Below are positions 1 to 6,295 of a stretch of 6,893 nucleotides of DNA, piece by piece. A program made the translations under genes and the position numbers. The stretch covers positions 1 through 6,893 of the forward strand of contig DAHZDR010000419.1 of assembly GCA_027403435.1 (NCBI GenBank), given 5' to 3'. Every line of letters starts with the position of its first letter. Within the stretch, counting starts at the first letter, position 1. The stretch is from Deltaproteobacteria bacterium. GTDB taxonomy: Bacteria; Desulfobacterota; Binatia; Binatales; Binataceae. The notes under the pieces are model-generated. The model worked only from the letters and a program-made list of their open reading frames with translations, was not told where the DNA came from and did no database searches.

Positions 1-222
1 CACAACCGCGCGAATAACCTCGTGGCCGTCGCGAAAAATATCGGCTGATACTTCGCACAACTCGCCCACGATGCGCTTGACCGGATAGCGGCCGTTATCG
101 ATCGCCGGCGCGATCGCTTCGATGATATGGCGTTCGAGCCGCGGCCGATTCCGACTCGAACGGACCGATCTCCTCGCCGCATCGGCGCGCCGCGCGTCCG
201 CCGGGGTTACAGTTTTAGCCAT
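1..222 (-). CDS. glgE: GlgE-type alpha-1,4-glucan:maltose-1-phosphate maltosyltransferase, N-terminal fragment
   Basis: Partial gene: the reading frame enters from ATG at 222-220 and stays open for 74 codons to the left edge, so the C-terminal 85-90% is outside the window. The visible protein begins MAKTVTPADA, has a basic stretch, then RHIIEAIAPAIDNGRYPVKR followed by IVGELCEVSADIFRDGHEV. This pattern (I-x-P-x-I/V-D-x-G-R-[FY]-P-[AV]-K-R-x-V-G-E ... V-x-A-D-[VI]-F-x-D-G-H) is typical of the N-terminal domain of GlgE (GH13 subfamily 3), which transfers maltose from maltose 1-phosphate to the non-reducing end of alpha-1,4-glucan in the cytoplasm. An in-frame ATG at 240-238 would add six residues. 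An in-frame stop lies just upstream of it, and neither start has a clear Shine-Dalgarno. glgX lies upstream on the same strand, which supports a glucan role. The catalytic domain cannot be checked here. Confidence 0.85.
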   Translation of the reverse strand, partial: MAKTVTPADARRADAARRSVRSSRNRPRLERHIIEAIAPAIDNGRYPVKRIVGELCEVSADIFRDGHEVIRAVV

Positions 223-444
223 TGCAATATAACTACGCATCGGCGTCCGCGGCGCCGCCGGGACGCGTCATGACTGAACGAAAGAGGTTTATGCCCTGTT
301 GCGGCGCCGCGATTGGCGCCCACATTCGAACCCATGCGGTGAGCATTCCCGCCGCCTGCTTGCCCAGGCTTTCAATACAATATCAATATCACGGTTCCGC
401 GCGCCTCGCGAGTCCGGTCCGCAACCACACCCGCCCGCATCGCG

Positions 445-2664
445 TCACTTCGCCGGCCGCGCGCCCACTGGCGCGTCAGTGGCGGCGGCCGCTTCACTTC
501 CTTCCGAATTCTTCGTCTCCACTTGCGCGCCGGGCGCCGCGACGCGCTTGAGCAGGGCGAGCGAACGCGCTTGGAGCGGAAAGCGGTCGCCGGCCGCGTA
601 GCGGCGATGGTCAACCGCGCGATGATCGGCGAAGCTGGTGTCCACCATCACGGCCCACGCCGAAGGCTCCGGCAAGGGCGGAATCGTGAACGGCACGGCC
701 TCGTGATGGCTGCTCAGGAGCAGCATAAAATCGTCATCGACGATCGGCTGGCCGCGCGCGTCATCTTCAGCCAGCGCGTTGCCGGCCATGAACATGCCGA
801 GCGTGCGCGCGAAATCGTGCGTCCATTCCGCCTCCGTCATCTCCTGGCCCCGCGGCGTCAGCCACACGATATCCTGGATTTCCGCCGCGCGCGGCGACCG
901 GCCGCGAAAGAAGGACACGCGGCGGAACGCCGGATGGCCTTTGCGGATCGCGATCAGATTACGCACGAAGTCGAGAAACTCGCGCTCCGCCGGCGCGACG
1001 TTCCAGTCGAACCAGCTGATTTCGTTATCCTGGCAATAGGCGTTGTTGTTGCCGCGCTGGGTACGGCCGATTTCGTCGCCCGCGAGCAGCATCGGCGTCC
1101 CCTGCGAAAGCAGCAAGGTGGCGATCAGATTGCGCCGCTGGCGCCCGCGCAGGGCGCAAATCGCGGAATCCTCGGTGGGACCTTCGGCGCCGCAGTTCCA
1201 GCTTAGATTATTGCTTTCGCCGTCGCGATTCTCCTCGAGATTCGCTTCGTTGTGCTTGTCGTTGTAGCTCGTCAAATCCGCCAGCGTAAAACCGTCGTGG
1301 CAAGTGACGAAATTAATGCTGGCGTGAGGGCCGCGCCCGCTCGATTCGTAAAGATCGCTCGATCCGGTCAGGCGGTAGCCCAGCTCGCCGATTAGCCCGC
1401 CCTCGCCTTTCCAATACGCGCGCACCGCGTCGCGATATTTACCGTTCCACTCGCTCCATCCGACCGGAAAATTGCCAACCTGGTAGCCGCCCTCGCCCAG
1501 ATCCCACGGCTCCGCGATCAGTTTCACTTGCGAGATCACGGGATCCTGATGGATCACCCCGAAGAAAGCGCTTAGCCGATTAACCTGGTAAAGCTCCCGC
1601 GCCAGCGCCGAGGCGAGGTCGAAGCGGAAGCCGTCCACGCGCATCTCCATCACCCAGTAGCGCAGGCTATCCATCAGAAGTTGCAGCACGCGCGGATGCA
1701 TCATGTTGAGCGTATTGCCGCATCCGGTGAAATCGAGGTAGGAGCGCGGATCGTCCGGCGCGAGACGGTAATAAGCCTGGTTGTCGATTCCGCGAAAGCT
1801 GAAGGTCGGCCCCAGATGGTTGCCTTCAGCCGTATGGTTATAAACGACGTCGAGAATCACTTCGATTCCGGCCGCATGCAGCCGCTTGACCATCGCCTTG
1901 AATTCGTCGATCGAACCGGTCGCGGAATAGCGCATATCGGGCGCGAAGTAGCCAATCGAGTTGTAGCCCGAATAGTTGCGCAGGCCGTTATCGGCCAGCC
2001 GCCGCTCATCGACAAACGCCTGTACGGGCATCAGCTCGATCGCGGTGACGCCCAAGCGTTTCAGATGCTCGAGGATCGGGTCGCTGGCGAGTCCGGCGTA
2101 GGTTCCGCGCTCGGCTTGCGCAATTTCCGGATGGCGCGCGGTCAGGCCTTTGACGTGCGCTTCGTAAATCACCGTGTCGCGCCACGAAATTCGCGGCGGA
2201 CGGTCCTCGCCCCACGGAAACGTGGTCGCGACCACCCGGCATCTCGGCATCGCGCCCGCGCTGTCGCGCCGATCCATGGCGAGATCCTCGCGCGGCCCGC
2301 CGGAACGATATGCGAACAGCGTATCGTTCCAGTGAACGCCGCCGTCGATTTGGCGCGCGTAAGGATCGAGCAACAGCTTGTTCGGATTGAAGCGCAGGCC
2401 CTGTTTCGGATCGTACGGACCATGGACGCGGTAGCCGTAAAGCAAGCCGGGGCGCGCCTCGGGCAGATAGCAGTGCCACACCTGATCGGTCCGCCAGCGC
2501 ATCGCGATCCGCTCGGTCTGGCGGCGGCCGGCCGCATCGAACAGGCATAGTTCGACCTTTTCCGCACGCTCGGAAAAGAGCGCGAAGTTGACGCCCTCGC
2601 CGTCCCAGGTGGCCCCGAGCGGCGAAGACTTGCCGCGCCATACCGCAGTGTGTGATTCCGGCAT
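445..2664 (-). CDS. glgX: Glycogen debranching enzyme, GlgX/TreX type (GH13_11 isoamylase family)
   Basis: Hydrolyses alpha-1,6 branch linkages in glycogen or related glucan in the cytoplasm. Residues here are numbered from a TTG at 2685 (746 aa). An N-terminal CBM48-like domain (about 18-110, with LGATWDGEGVNFALFSE) precedes the GH13 barrel (about 165-585). The four classical regions are intact: DVVYNH at 279-284, DGFRFD with nucleophile Asp356, AEPWD with acid/base Glu392, and TCHDG with Asp464. The C-terminal beta domain carries the GlgX-typical WTHDF and FMLLLSSH segments. Length matches the family (about 700 aa). The last 28 or so residues are a low-complexity Ala/Glu/Pro tail. I chose ATG 2664 because homologues usually begin close before the LGATWDG segment. 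TTG 2685 has a GGAG four bases upstream and is a real alternative, giving 445-2685. Stop is TGA. It is divergent from the CoA-transferase gene and upstream of glgE on the same strand. Confidence 0.95.
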   Translation of the reverse strand: MPESHTAVWRGKSSPLGATWDGEGVNFALFSERAEKVELCLFDAAGRRQTERIAMRWRTDQVWHCYLPEARPGLLYGYRVHGPYDPKQGLRFNPNKLLLDPYARQIDGGVHWNDTLFAYRSGGPREDLAMDRRDSAGAMPRCRVVATTFPWGEDRPPRISWRDTVIYEAHVKGLTARHPEIAQAERGTYAGLASDPILEHLKRLGVTAIELMPVQAFVDERRLADNGLRNYSGYNSIGYFAPDMRYSATGSIDEFKAMVKRLHAAGIEVILDVVYNHTAEGNHLGPTFSFRGIDNQAYYRLAPDDPRSYLDFTGCGNTLNMMHPRVLQLLMDSLRYWVMEMRVDGFRFDLASALARELYQVNRLSAFFGVIHQDPVISQVKLIAEPWDLGEGGYQVGNFPVGWSEWNGKYRDAVRAYWKGEGGLIGELGYRLTGSSDLYESSGRGPHASINFVTCHDGFTLADLTSYNDKHNEANLEENRDGESNNLSWNCGAEGPTEDSAICALRGRQRRNLIATLLLSQGTPMLLAGDEIGRTQRGNNNAYCQDNEISWFDWNVAPAEREFLDFVRNLIAIRKGHPAFRRVSFFRGRSPRAAEIQDIVWLTPRGQEMTEAEWTHDFARTLGMFMAGNALAEDDARGQPIVDDDFMLLLSSHHEAVPFTIPPLPEPSAWAVMVDTSFADHRAVDHRRYAAGDRFPLQARSLALLKRVAAPGAQVETKNSEGSEAAAATDAPVGARPAK

Positions 2665-2685
2665 TGCAAACAACTCGATCGCCAA

Positions 2686-2831
2686 CGCGCTCCATCCATG
2701 CGCATTATGCGGCGACTACGCACAACAGCATATTAAGACGGCGCGCGCGTGGCAAATCACGGCGGCTTTCGCACGCCGCCGGCAATTTGCTAGCGTCGGC
2801 CTCTGGCCGGCTTATCGGCCGTGGAGGCGCT
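2686..2831. promoter_or_regulatory. Divergent intergenic region between glgX and the CoA-transferase gene
   Basis: This 146-base gap separates two divergently read genes, so it should hold promoters for both. On the minus strand CATAAT (2709-2704) matches a sigma-70 -10 box in five of six positions, about 20-40 bases before the glgX starts, but the hexamer 17 bases upstream (TATGCT) is a poor -35. On the plus strand the only AT-rich element is TATTAA at 2731-2736, without a suitable -35. A TTGCTA (2787-2792) paired with CTTATC (2811-2816) would start transcription on top of the ribosome binding site, so I do not accept it. Position is the main support; the boxes are weak. Confidence 0.35.
2823..2827 (+). 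promoter_or_regulatory. Shine-Dalgarno GGAGG that sets the CoA-transferase start
   Basis: GGAGG ends four bases before ATG 2832. It decides between this start and the longer in-frame ATG at 2652. The longer start would add 60 Ser/Arg-rich residues with no family similarity and would overlap the 5' end of glgX. The protein from 2832 reaches the conserved DWRKRL segment within a dozen residues, as in the family. Confidence 0.7.
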
Positions 2832-4175
2832 ATGGCAAGCGCGGTCAAAATGGTTCAGGTCGGGGATTGGCGCAAACGGCTCGGCGACAAACTGGTCGCC
2901 GCGGACGAAGCGGTCGCCCACGTCAAGTCCGGCGACCGCGTCACGATGTCGATCGCGCAGGCGACGCCTTACACGCTATGCGTGGCGCTGGCCGGCCGCC
3001 TGATGGAGCTCGAAAACGTCGTCCTCAATCATTCGGCCAATCTCTTCAACTGGGATTTGCCCGGCGTCGGCGAACGCTTCCGGCTCGAATCGTTCTATCT
3101 CTCGCCGCTCAACCGCGACCTGTTCGCCGCCGGACCGGGCGAATTCGTGCCGGTTTCCTATTATCGCGAAGGGACGCTGCCGCCAGGCTACGACAATTTC
3201 AACGTCTTCATGATGACCGTGGCGCCGCCCGACGCCAACGGCATGGTCAACCTCGGCGACGTTCAAATCATGTCGAAGCTGCTGGCGCGCAACGCCGAGC
3301 TGGTCATCGCCGAAATCGCGCCCGATGCGGTGCGGATTCACGGCGACAACGCCCTCCACGTTTCTGAAATCGACTGGTTCGTCGAGCGGTCGCCCGACGC
3401 GCCGGTGATTCCGCTGACGCCGCCGCCGGTTCCGGAAGAGGAGCGGCGCGTGGTCGAGGCGATTTGCGCAACGGTCGCGCGCGAGCTGATTCCCGACCGC
3501 GCGACGATTCAGATCGGCGTCGGTTCGACGTCAGGCGCCATGATGCCCTACCTGCGCGGCCATCACGAACTCGGAATGCAGACCGAGATCATCCCGTGGG
3601 GCACGACCGATCTGGTGCGCGACGGGGTAATCACCGGCAAGCACAAGAAGCTTTTTCCGGGCCTGGTGGTCGGCAGCGGTTTCGCCGTCGGCACGCCGCG
3701 CGAAGAGCTGGAATACGCCGACGACAATCCGGTCTTTCAGCTCTACGATTTCAATTTCACCGACGATATCCGCACGATCGCGCGCGAGGACGGGCTGATT
3801 TCGGTCAACAACGCGCTCGCCGTCGATTTCACAGGCCAGGTGGGCAGCGAATCCCTGGGGCCGAACATGTACACCGGCACCGGCGGCCAAATCGCCTTCG
3901 GCGTGGGATCCGCGCTGGCCGGCGGCAAATCGATTATCGTGCTGCCATCGAGCGCGATCGTCAAAGGCGAGCGGGTTTCGCGAATCGGACCGAGCCTGCC
4001 GCCGGCCGCGGTCTTCACGCTGCCGCGCGCTTTCGTCCATTACGTCGTCACGGAATACGGCGTCGCCACGCTGCGCGGCAAATCGCTGCGCGAACGGGCG
4101 CGCGCGATGGTCGCCGTCGCGCATCCCGACTTCCGCGCCGAACTCGCCGCCGCCGCGCGCCGGATGTACGGCTAG
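2832..4175 (+). CDS. Acetyl-CoA hydrolase / 4-hydroxybutyrate CoA-transferase family protein
   Basis: Cytoplasmic 447-aa enzyme of the acetyl-CoA hydrolase/transferase family, which moves CoA between an acyl-CoA and a carboxylic acid through a glutamyl-CoA intermediate, or hydrolyses acyl-CoA. Length fits the 4-hydroxybutyrate CoA-transferase branch (about 430-450 aa). N-terminal domain: DWRKRL (12-17), SGDRV (33-37), a GEFVPV segment (103-108) and ALHVSEIDWFVE (174-185). C-terminal domain: Glu252 in MQTEII aligns with the catalytic Glu238 of the Clostridium aminobutyricum enzyme, then VDFTGQVGSESLG (331-343), GTGGQIAFG (349-357) and the family signature VVTEYGVATLRGKSLRERAR (405-424) followed by AHPDFR. 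Several loops are unusual: GVGSTSG (229-235) replaces the usual GIGxIP, and PWGTTDL follows the catalytic Glu in place of SDGVVDL. Substrate cannot be assigned. It stands alone on its strand, so neighbours give no pathway clue. Confidence 0.9.
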   Translation: MASAVKMVQVGDWRKRLGDKLVAADEAVAHVKSGDRVTMSIAQATPYTLCVALAGRLMELENVVLNHSANLFNWDLPGVGERFRLESFYLSPLNRDLFAAGPGEFVPVSYYREGTLPPGYDNFNVFMMTVAPPDANGMVNLGDVQIMSKLLARNAELVIAEIAPDAVRIHGDNALHVSEIDWFVERSPDAPVIPLTPPPVPEEERRVVEAICATVARELIPDRATIQIGVGSTSGAMMPYLRGHHELGMQTEIIPWGTTDLVRDGVITGKHKKLFPGLVVGSGFAVGTPREELEYADDNPVFQLYDFNFTDDIRTIAREDGLISVNNALAVDFTGQVGSESLGPNMYTGTGGQIAFGVGSALAGGKSIIVLPSSAIVKGERVSRIGPSLPPAAVFTLPRAFVHYVVTEYGVATLRGKSLRERARAMVAVAHPDFRAELAAAARRMYG

Positions 4176-4189
4176 TCGGGAACCGACCG

Positions 4190-4531
4190 TCAGTGGCCGC
4201 CGCCGGCCGCGCCGATCGCGACGCCGATCAACAGCGCGACGCCGACGATTACCGCGAGCATGAACAGCCCCGCGCATCCGCCCGCCGCCGTCTGGGCCGC
4301 CGGCGTGACCGGGGTCTCGGTATGCGCCGAATGGAAGCCGGTGTGATGGCCAGTGCGGGAGGTGTAGTACACGCCGGTGCCGGGAATTCCCACCGTGCGC
4401 GTCACGCCGGAATTGCCGAACGTGACGTGCGCGCCGCGCATCCCGACCGTCAGGCTCGGTCCCGACTTCGAAAGGTTGACGCTCATGCCGGGAAAAATGT
4501 GGACGCGCCGGTAGAAGCGGAAATTTCCCAT
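4190..4531 (-). CDS. DUF4236 domain protein with C-terminal membrane helix
   Basis: Small 113-aa protein. Residues 3-58 match the DUF4236 pattern: an aromatic/basic start (FRFYRR), a Pro-Gly turn, VNLSKSG (18-24), repeated short beta-strand units (VGMRGAHVTFG, then TRTVGIPGTGVYYT) with a G-x-PGTG motif at 48-53. A His/Thr-rich linker (61-80) leads to one hydrophobic helix (about 86-109), so the protein is probably membrane-anchored by its C-terminus. The molecular function of DUF4236 is not known to me. It starts at ATG 4531, preceded by a run of eight G followed by AA, which may serve as a loose ribosome binding site. It lies 32 bases downstream of the preceding minus-strand gene, so co-transcription is likely, and its stop is 14 bases from the convergent CoA-transferase stop. 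Confidence 0.85.
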   Translation of the reverse strand: MGNFRFYRRVHIFPGMSVNLSKSGPSLTVGMRGAHVTFGNSGVTRTVGIPGTGVYYTSRTGHHTGFHSAHTETPVTPAAQTAAGGCAGLFMLAVIVGVALLIGVAIGAAGGGH

Positions 4532-4563
4532 CGCATTCCCCCCCCGGACGATCGCGCCGCGCC

Positions 4564-5280
4564 CTACGGAGAGCCGGACTCGCCGCTGTCCGGCAGCGGC
4601 GGCAAATCCACCGGCGTGGCCGGCGCGCGCAAAGTGAAATCATCTGTGACGTTGCAGCACAGGCTGAAGCTGGAGCCGGCGCGCGGATCGGCGTCGTAGC
4701 CCTCGAGCGATCCGTCGGGATTCACCTTGACCGCCTGATAGCTCGTCGAACCTGAAAATCGCGTTACCGAGAATATGTAGTAATGGCCCGGCTCCAGCGG
4801 TTCGGGCGGACCGCTTTTCGGCGTGGTCTCGACGAAATGCGACGGCAACAGGCCATATTGGACTTCGCTGATCGCGAAATTTCCGGTCGAACCGCCTATC
4901 GGCAGATTTGCGAACACGCCCGGTTCAGCGTGCTTGAAGCGCCACACTTCGACGCCGCCGTCGAAGCGCACGATCGACGCGCCGTTGGGGCCGGGAGCGA
5001 TCGTCGCCGCATCCGAATATTTGGTCACGACCAGCGATTTCAGATAGTCGCCCGGATGGGAATAGCTGATATGGATTTTCGCTTCAGGTCCGGGAAGCAT
5101 GCTGTCGGCGGCGGATTGCGCGTCGCCGGCCGCGGCCGGCGGCGCTTTGTGCCTGGCGAACGGCGAGCAGCCGTAATCCGCCGCGGCAAGACCGATCAAT
5201 ATCGTCCCGGCGACCACGATCCGCCCGCATCGCATCATGCTTCGCAACATCGCCCATCGGCGACTGGTTGGATTCGTCAC
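4564..5280 (-). CDS. Exported or membrane-anchored protein of unknown family
   Basis: I do not recognise a family for this 238-aa protein. An Arg-containing N-terminus (MTNPTSRRWAMLRSMMRCGR) is followed by a hydrophobic segment (21-34) ending in AADYGC. Cys38 could be a lipidated cysteine, but the D-Y-G before it is a poor lipobox, so an uncleaved anchor or ordinary signal peptide is also possible. A Pro/Ala-rich linker (42-65) leads to a Thr/Ser/Gly/Tyr-rich globular part (68-217) that looks all-beta, including LEPGHYYIFSVTRFSGSTSY and a vicinal Cys pair at 208-209. The C-terminus is Pro-rich. The longest frame starts at GTG 5280. ATG 5250 (MLRSMMRCGRIVV) gives a more typical signal peptide and may be the true start; neither has a convincing Shine-Dalgarno. 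It sits 49 bases after the DUF2231 gene and 32 before DUF4236 in the same direction. Confidence 0.75.
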   Translation of the reverse strand: MTNPTSRRWAMLRSMMRCGRIVVAGTILIGLAAADYGCSPFARHKAPPAAAGDAQSAADSMLPGPEAKIHISYSHPGDYLKSLVVTKYSDAATIAPGPNGASIVRFDGGVEVWRFKHAEPGVFANLPIGGSTGNFAISEVQYGLLPSHFVETTPKSGPPEPLEPGHYYIFSVTRFSGSTSYQAVKVNPDGSLEGYDADPRAGSSFSLCCNVTDDFTLRAPATPVDLPPLPDSGESGSP

Positions 5281-5290
5281 GCCGCTTTTG

Positions 5291-5309
5291 GAAACTCCCC
5301 GGGAATTTC
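5291..5309. repeat. Near-perfect 9-base inverted repeat between DUF2231 and the exported-protein gene
   Basis: GAAACTCCC, one central C, then GGGAATTTC: arms match at eight of nine positions, and the odd pair is a G-U in minus-strand RNA. It lies 10 bases upstream of the GTG start at 5280 and 20 bases past the DUF2231 stop. There is no U-tract on either strand, so it does not look like a simple intrinsic terminator. It could be an operator or an RNA processing or attenuation hairpin, or coincidence. Confidence 0.4.
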
Positions 5310-5329
5310 AGAACGATCCGCGCGCGCCG

Positions 5330-5833
5330 CTATTGCGTGAAATTGATCGGCTGCGGCAACGCGCCGCCAGCATTATATCCGTAAACCATCCACGCGCCCA
5401 AATCCGCCCCTTTGACGAGCAACGCCGCCATCAGCAACAACCCCGCGATAAACAGCACGCGGCCCCGCCGCGGCATCGGGCGCGCCCACAGCGCCCATCC
5501 GCAGAGCGCCACGCCAAGCGCGAACACCGTCAGCATCACGCGCCGATGCGGTTCCAGAATATGCGCGCGAACCGCGGGCGCGACCATTACGCCGGCGCCC
5601 GCGCGCAAGCCGCTCCATACCGCGAACGCCGCCGCGATTGTCCCCAGGGCGAGCATCCATAGCGCCGTCCATTGCAGCGGCTCGCGCCTGCCGATCCATG
5701 CCCACAGGTAGGTGAAAACGGCGGCGATTAGCAGCGCAATCGGAAAATGGACGATCAGCGGATGGATATTCTGCAGGACGCCATAGCCTGGCATCGCAAA
5801 AAAATTGCGCAGCCCGGCCGCCAGTCCCGCCAT
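5330..5833 (-). CDS. DUF2231-type four-helix inner-membrane protein
   Basis: A 167-aa polytopic membrane protein. The motif IHPLIVHFPIALL (23-35) is the hallmark of DUF2231. Hydrophobic helices lie at about 25-46, 54-75, 97-117 and 125-141. Histidines fall in two pairs at membrane edges: His24/His29 in the first motif and His91/His96 in AHILEPHRR. A conserved-looking DLGAWMVYGYNAGG segment follows helix 4. Paired histidines at membrane boundaries are compatible with heme or metal binding, but the function of the family is not established and this is inference. ATG 5833 lies only 6 bases after the stop of the upstream secreted-protein gene, and its own ribosome binding site is weak (GGTGAAG upstream), so translational coupling is likely. 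Met14 is a possible later start that would keep all helices. Confidence 0.85.
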   Translation of the reverse strand: MAGLAAGLRNFFAMPGYGVLQNIHPLIVHFPIALLIAAVFTYLWAWIGRREPLQWTALWMLALGTIAAAFAVWSGLRAGAGVMVAPAVRAHILEPHRRVMLTVFALGVALCGWALWARPMPRRGRVLFIAGLLLMAALLVKGADLGAWMVYGYNAGGALPQPINFTQ

Positions 5834-5839
5834 CGGCCG

Positions 5840-6193
5840 CTACTTCACCGATTGCACAGTGAGATAGCGCACGCCGCCTTTTTCGTAGGCGTCGCCGCTC
5901 ACCGTTACTTCGCCTTCCATTTTGCCGATCACGTCGGAGCCGAGCGAAGTATCGCTCTTTTTCGGCATTAGGATATAGATTTTGTCGGTGCCTTTTTCGA
6001 CCAGAGCGACCGGAATGCCCTTTTTGGCGCAGCCGATGGCGCACTTCTTATGGCCCGGGCCATGGGCGCCCATCGTCACGTAACAGAAACTGTCTTCAAG
6101 CGTTCCGGTCACGCTCTTTTGCGCCGCCGAAGCGACGGTCGCGAAACCGGCGGCAAGCATCAGGCCCAGCGCCGCGATGGCGATTTTCTTCAT
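5840..6193 (-). CDS. Small secreted Cys/His-cluster protein
   Basis: A 117-aa protein with a clear Sec signal peptide (MKKIAIAALGLMLAAGFATV, cleavage probably after ASA at 21-23), giving a mature periplasmic or extracellular domain of about 94 residues. The mature part has a tight cluster of possible ligands: Cys37, His44, His48, Cys51 and Cys55 (C-x6-H-x3-H-x2-C-x3-C), then alternating beta-like stretches (VALVEK, KIYILMP, GEVTVSGDAYEK, RYLTVQSV). The layout recalls small secreted proteins with a D-S-x-C start, a CxxxC pair and an OB-fold-like beta barrel seen in soil bacteria; I cannot name a characterised member. The cysteines may bind metal or heme or form disulfides. ATG 6193 has an excellent Shine-Dalgarno (GGGAGG, six bases before the start), so expression should be good. 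DUF2231 follows after 6 bases. Confidence 0.85.
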   Translation of the reverse strand: MKKIAIAALGLMLAAGFATVASAAQKSVTGTLEDSFCYVTMGAHGPGHKKCAIGCAKKGIPVALVEKGTDKIYILMPKKSDTSLGSDVIGKMEGEVTVSGDAYEKGGVRYLTVQSVK

Positions 6194-6293
6194 GGAGCTC
6201 CTCCCTAATCCGCGCGCTCACGGCGCGCCTTCGGCCGCAAGCGATCCCTTCGGGTAATTTGGGCATTATGGCAAAAATCCGGCGCGCAAGCGA
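6194..6293 (-). promoter_or_regulatory. Probable promoter and leader region for the secreted-protein / DUF2231 genes
   Basis: The gap between the coiled-coil gene and the secreted-protein gene contains an AT-rich patch with CATAAT on the minus strand (6270-6265), a good -10 match and the same CATAATGC octamer seen before glgX. The TTGCGC upstream is only 13 bases away, too close for a standard -35, so the promoter call is tentative. The implied leader of about 65 bases includes a 6-bp GC stem with a 5-base loop (6212-6228) just before the GGGAGG ribosome binding site (6199-6204), which could affect translation. Confidence 0.35.
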
Positions 6294-6295
6294 TC
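6236..6295. repeat. 11-base direct repeat flanking the putative -10 box
   Basis: CGCAAGCGATC occurs exactly at 6236-6246 and 6285-6295, 49 bases apart start to start, on either side of the CATAAT at 6265-6270. The second copy overlaps the stop codon of the coiled-coil gene. It may be a regulator site pair or, given the GC-rich local composition, chance. Confidence 0.35.

Noticed and set aside
233..271. Twelve-codon minus-strand leader-peptide frame before glgE (MTRPGGAADADA)
   Set aside because: No ribosome binding site and no codon bias or hairpin arrangement typical of attenuation.
310..350. Possible tRNA, because GGTTCGAAT appears on the minus strand
   Set aside because: The bases flanking the TTCGAAT loop (ATGGG and GTGGG) cannot pair as a T-stem, and no acceptor or anticodon arm could be built around it.
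291..551. Plus-strand small open frame starting MPCCGAA, after AGAGG
   Set aside because: Ribosome-site spacing is only three bases, the product is Arg/Pro/Ser-rich without recognisable features, and the end overlaps the glgX 3' end.
523..2550. Long plus-strand open frames opposite glgX (523-1206 and 1681-2550)
   Set aside because: They are Arg/Ala-rich, match no family pattern, and lie antisense to a fully conserved glgX. Long antisense frames are expected in GC-rich genes.
2652..2831. Sixty-residue N-terminal extension of the CoA-transferase from ATG 2652
   Set aside because: It is Ser/Arg-rich without family similarity, overlaps the 5' end of glgX, and ATG 2832 has a GGAGG ribosome binding site.
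4175..4187. Stem-loop GTCGG-GAA-CCGAC between the two convergent genes, as a terminator
   Set aside because: Only five base pairs and no T-tract on either strand. Its position is right for termination but the structure is too weak to call.
3531..4643. Long minus-strand frame antisense to the CoA-transferase and running across DUF4236
   Set aside because: It is a shadow frame: Arg-rich, no domain, and it would overlap two better supported genes.
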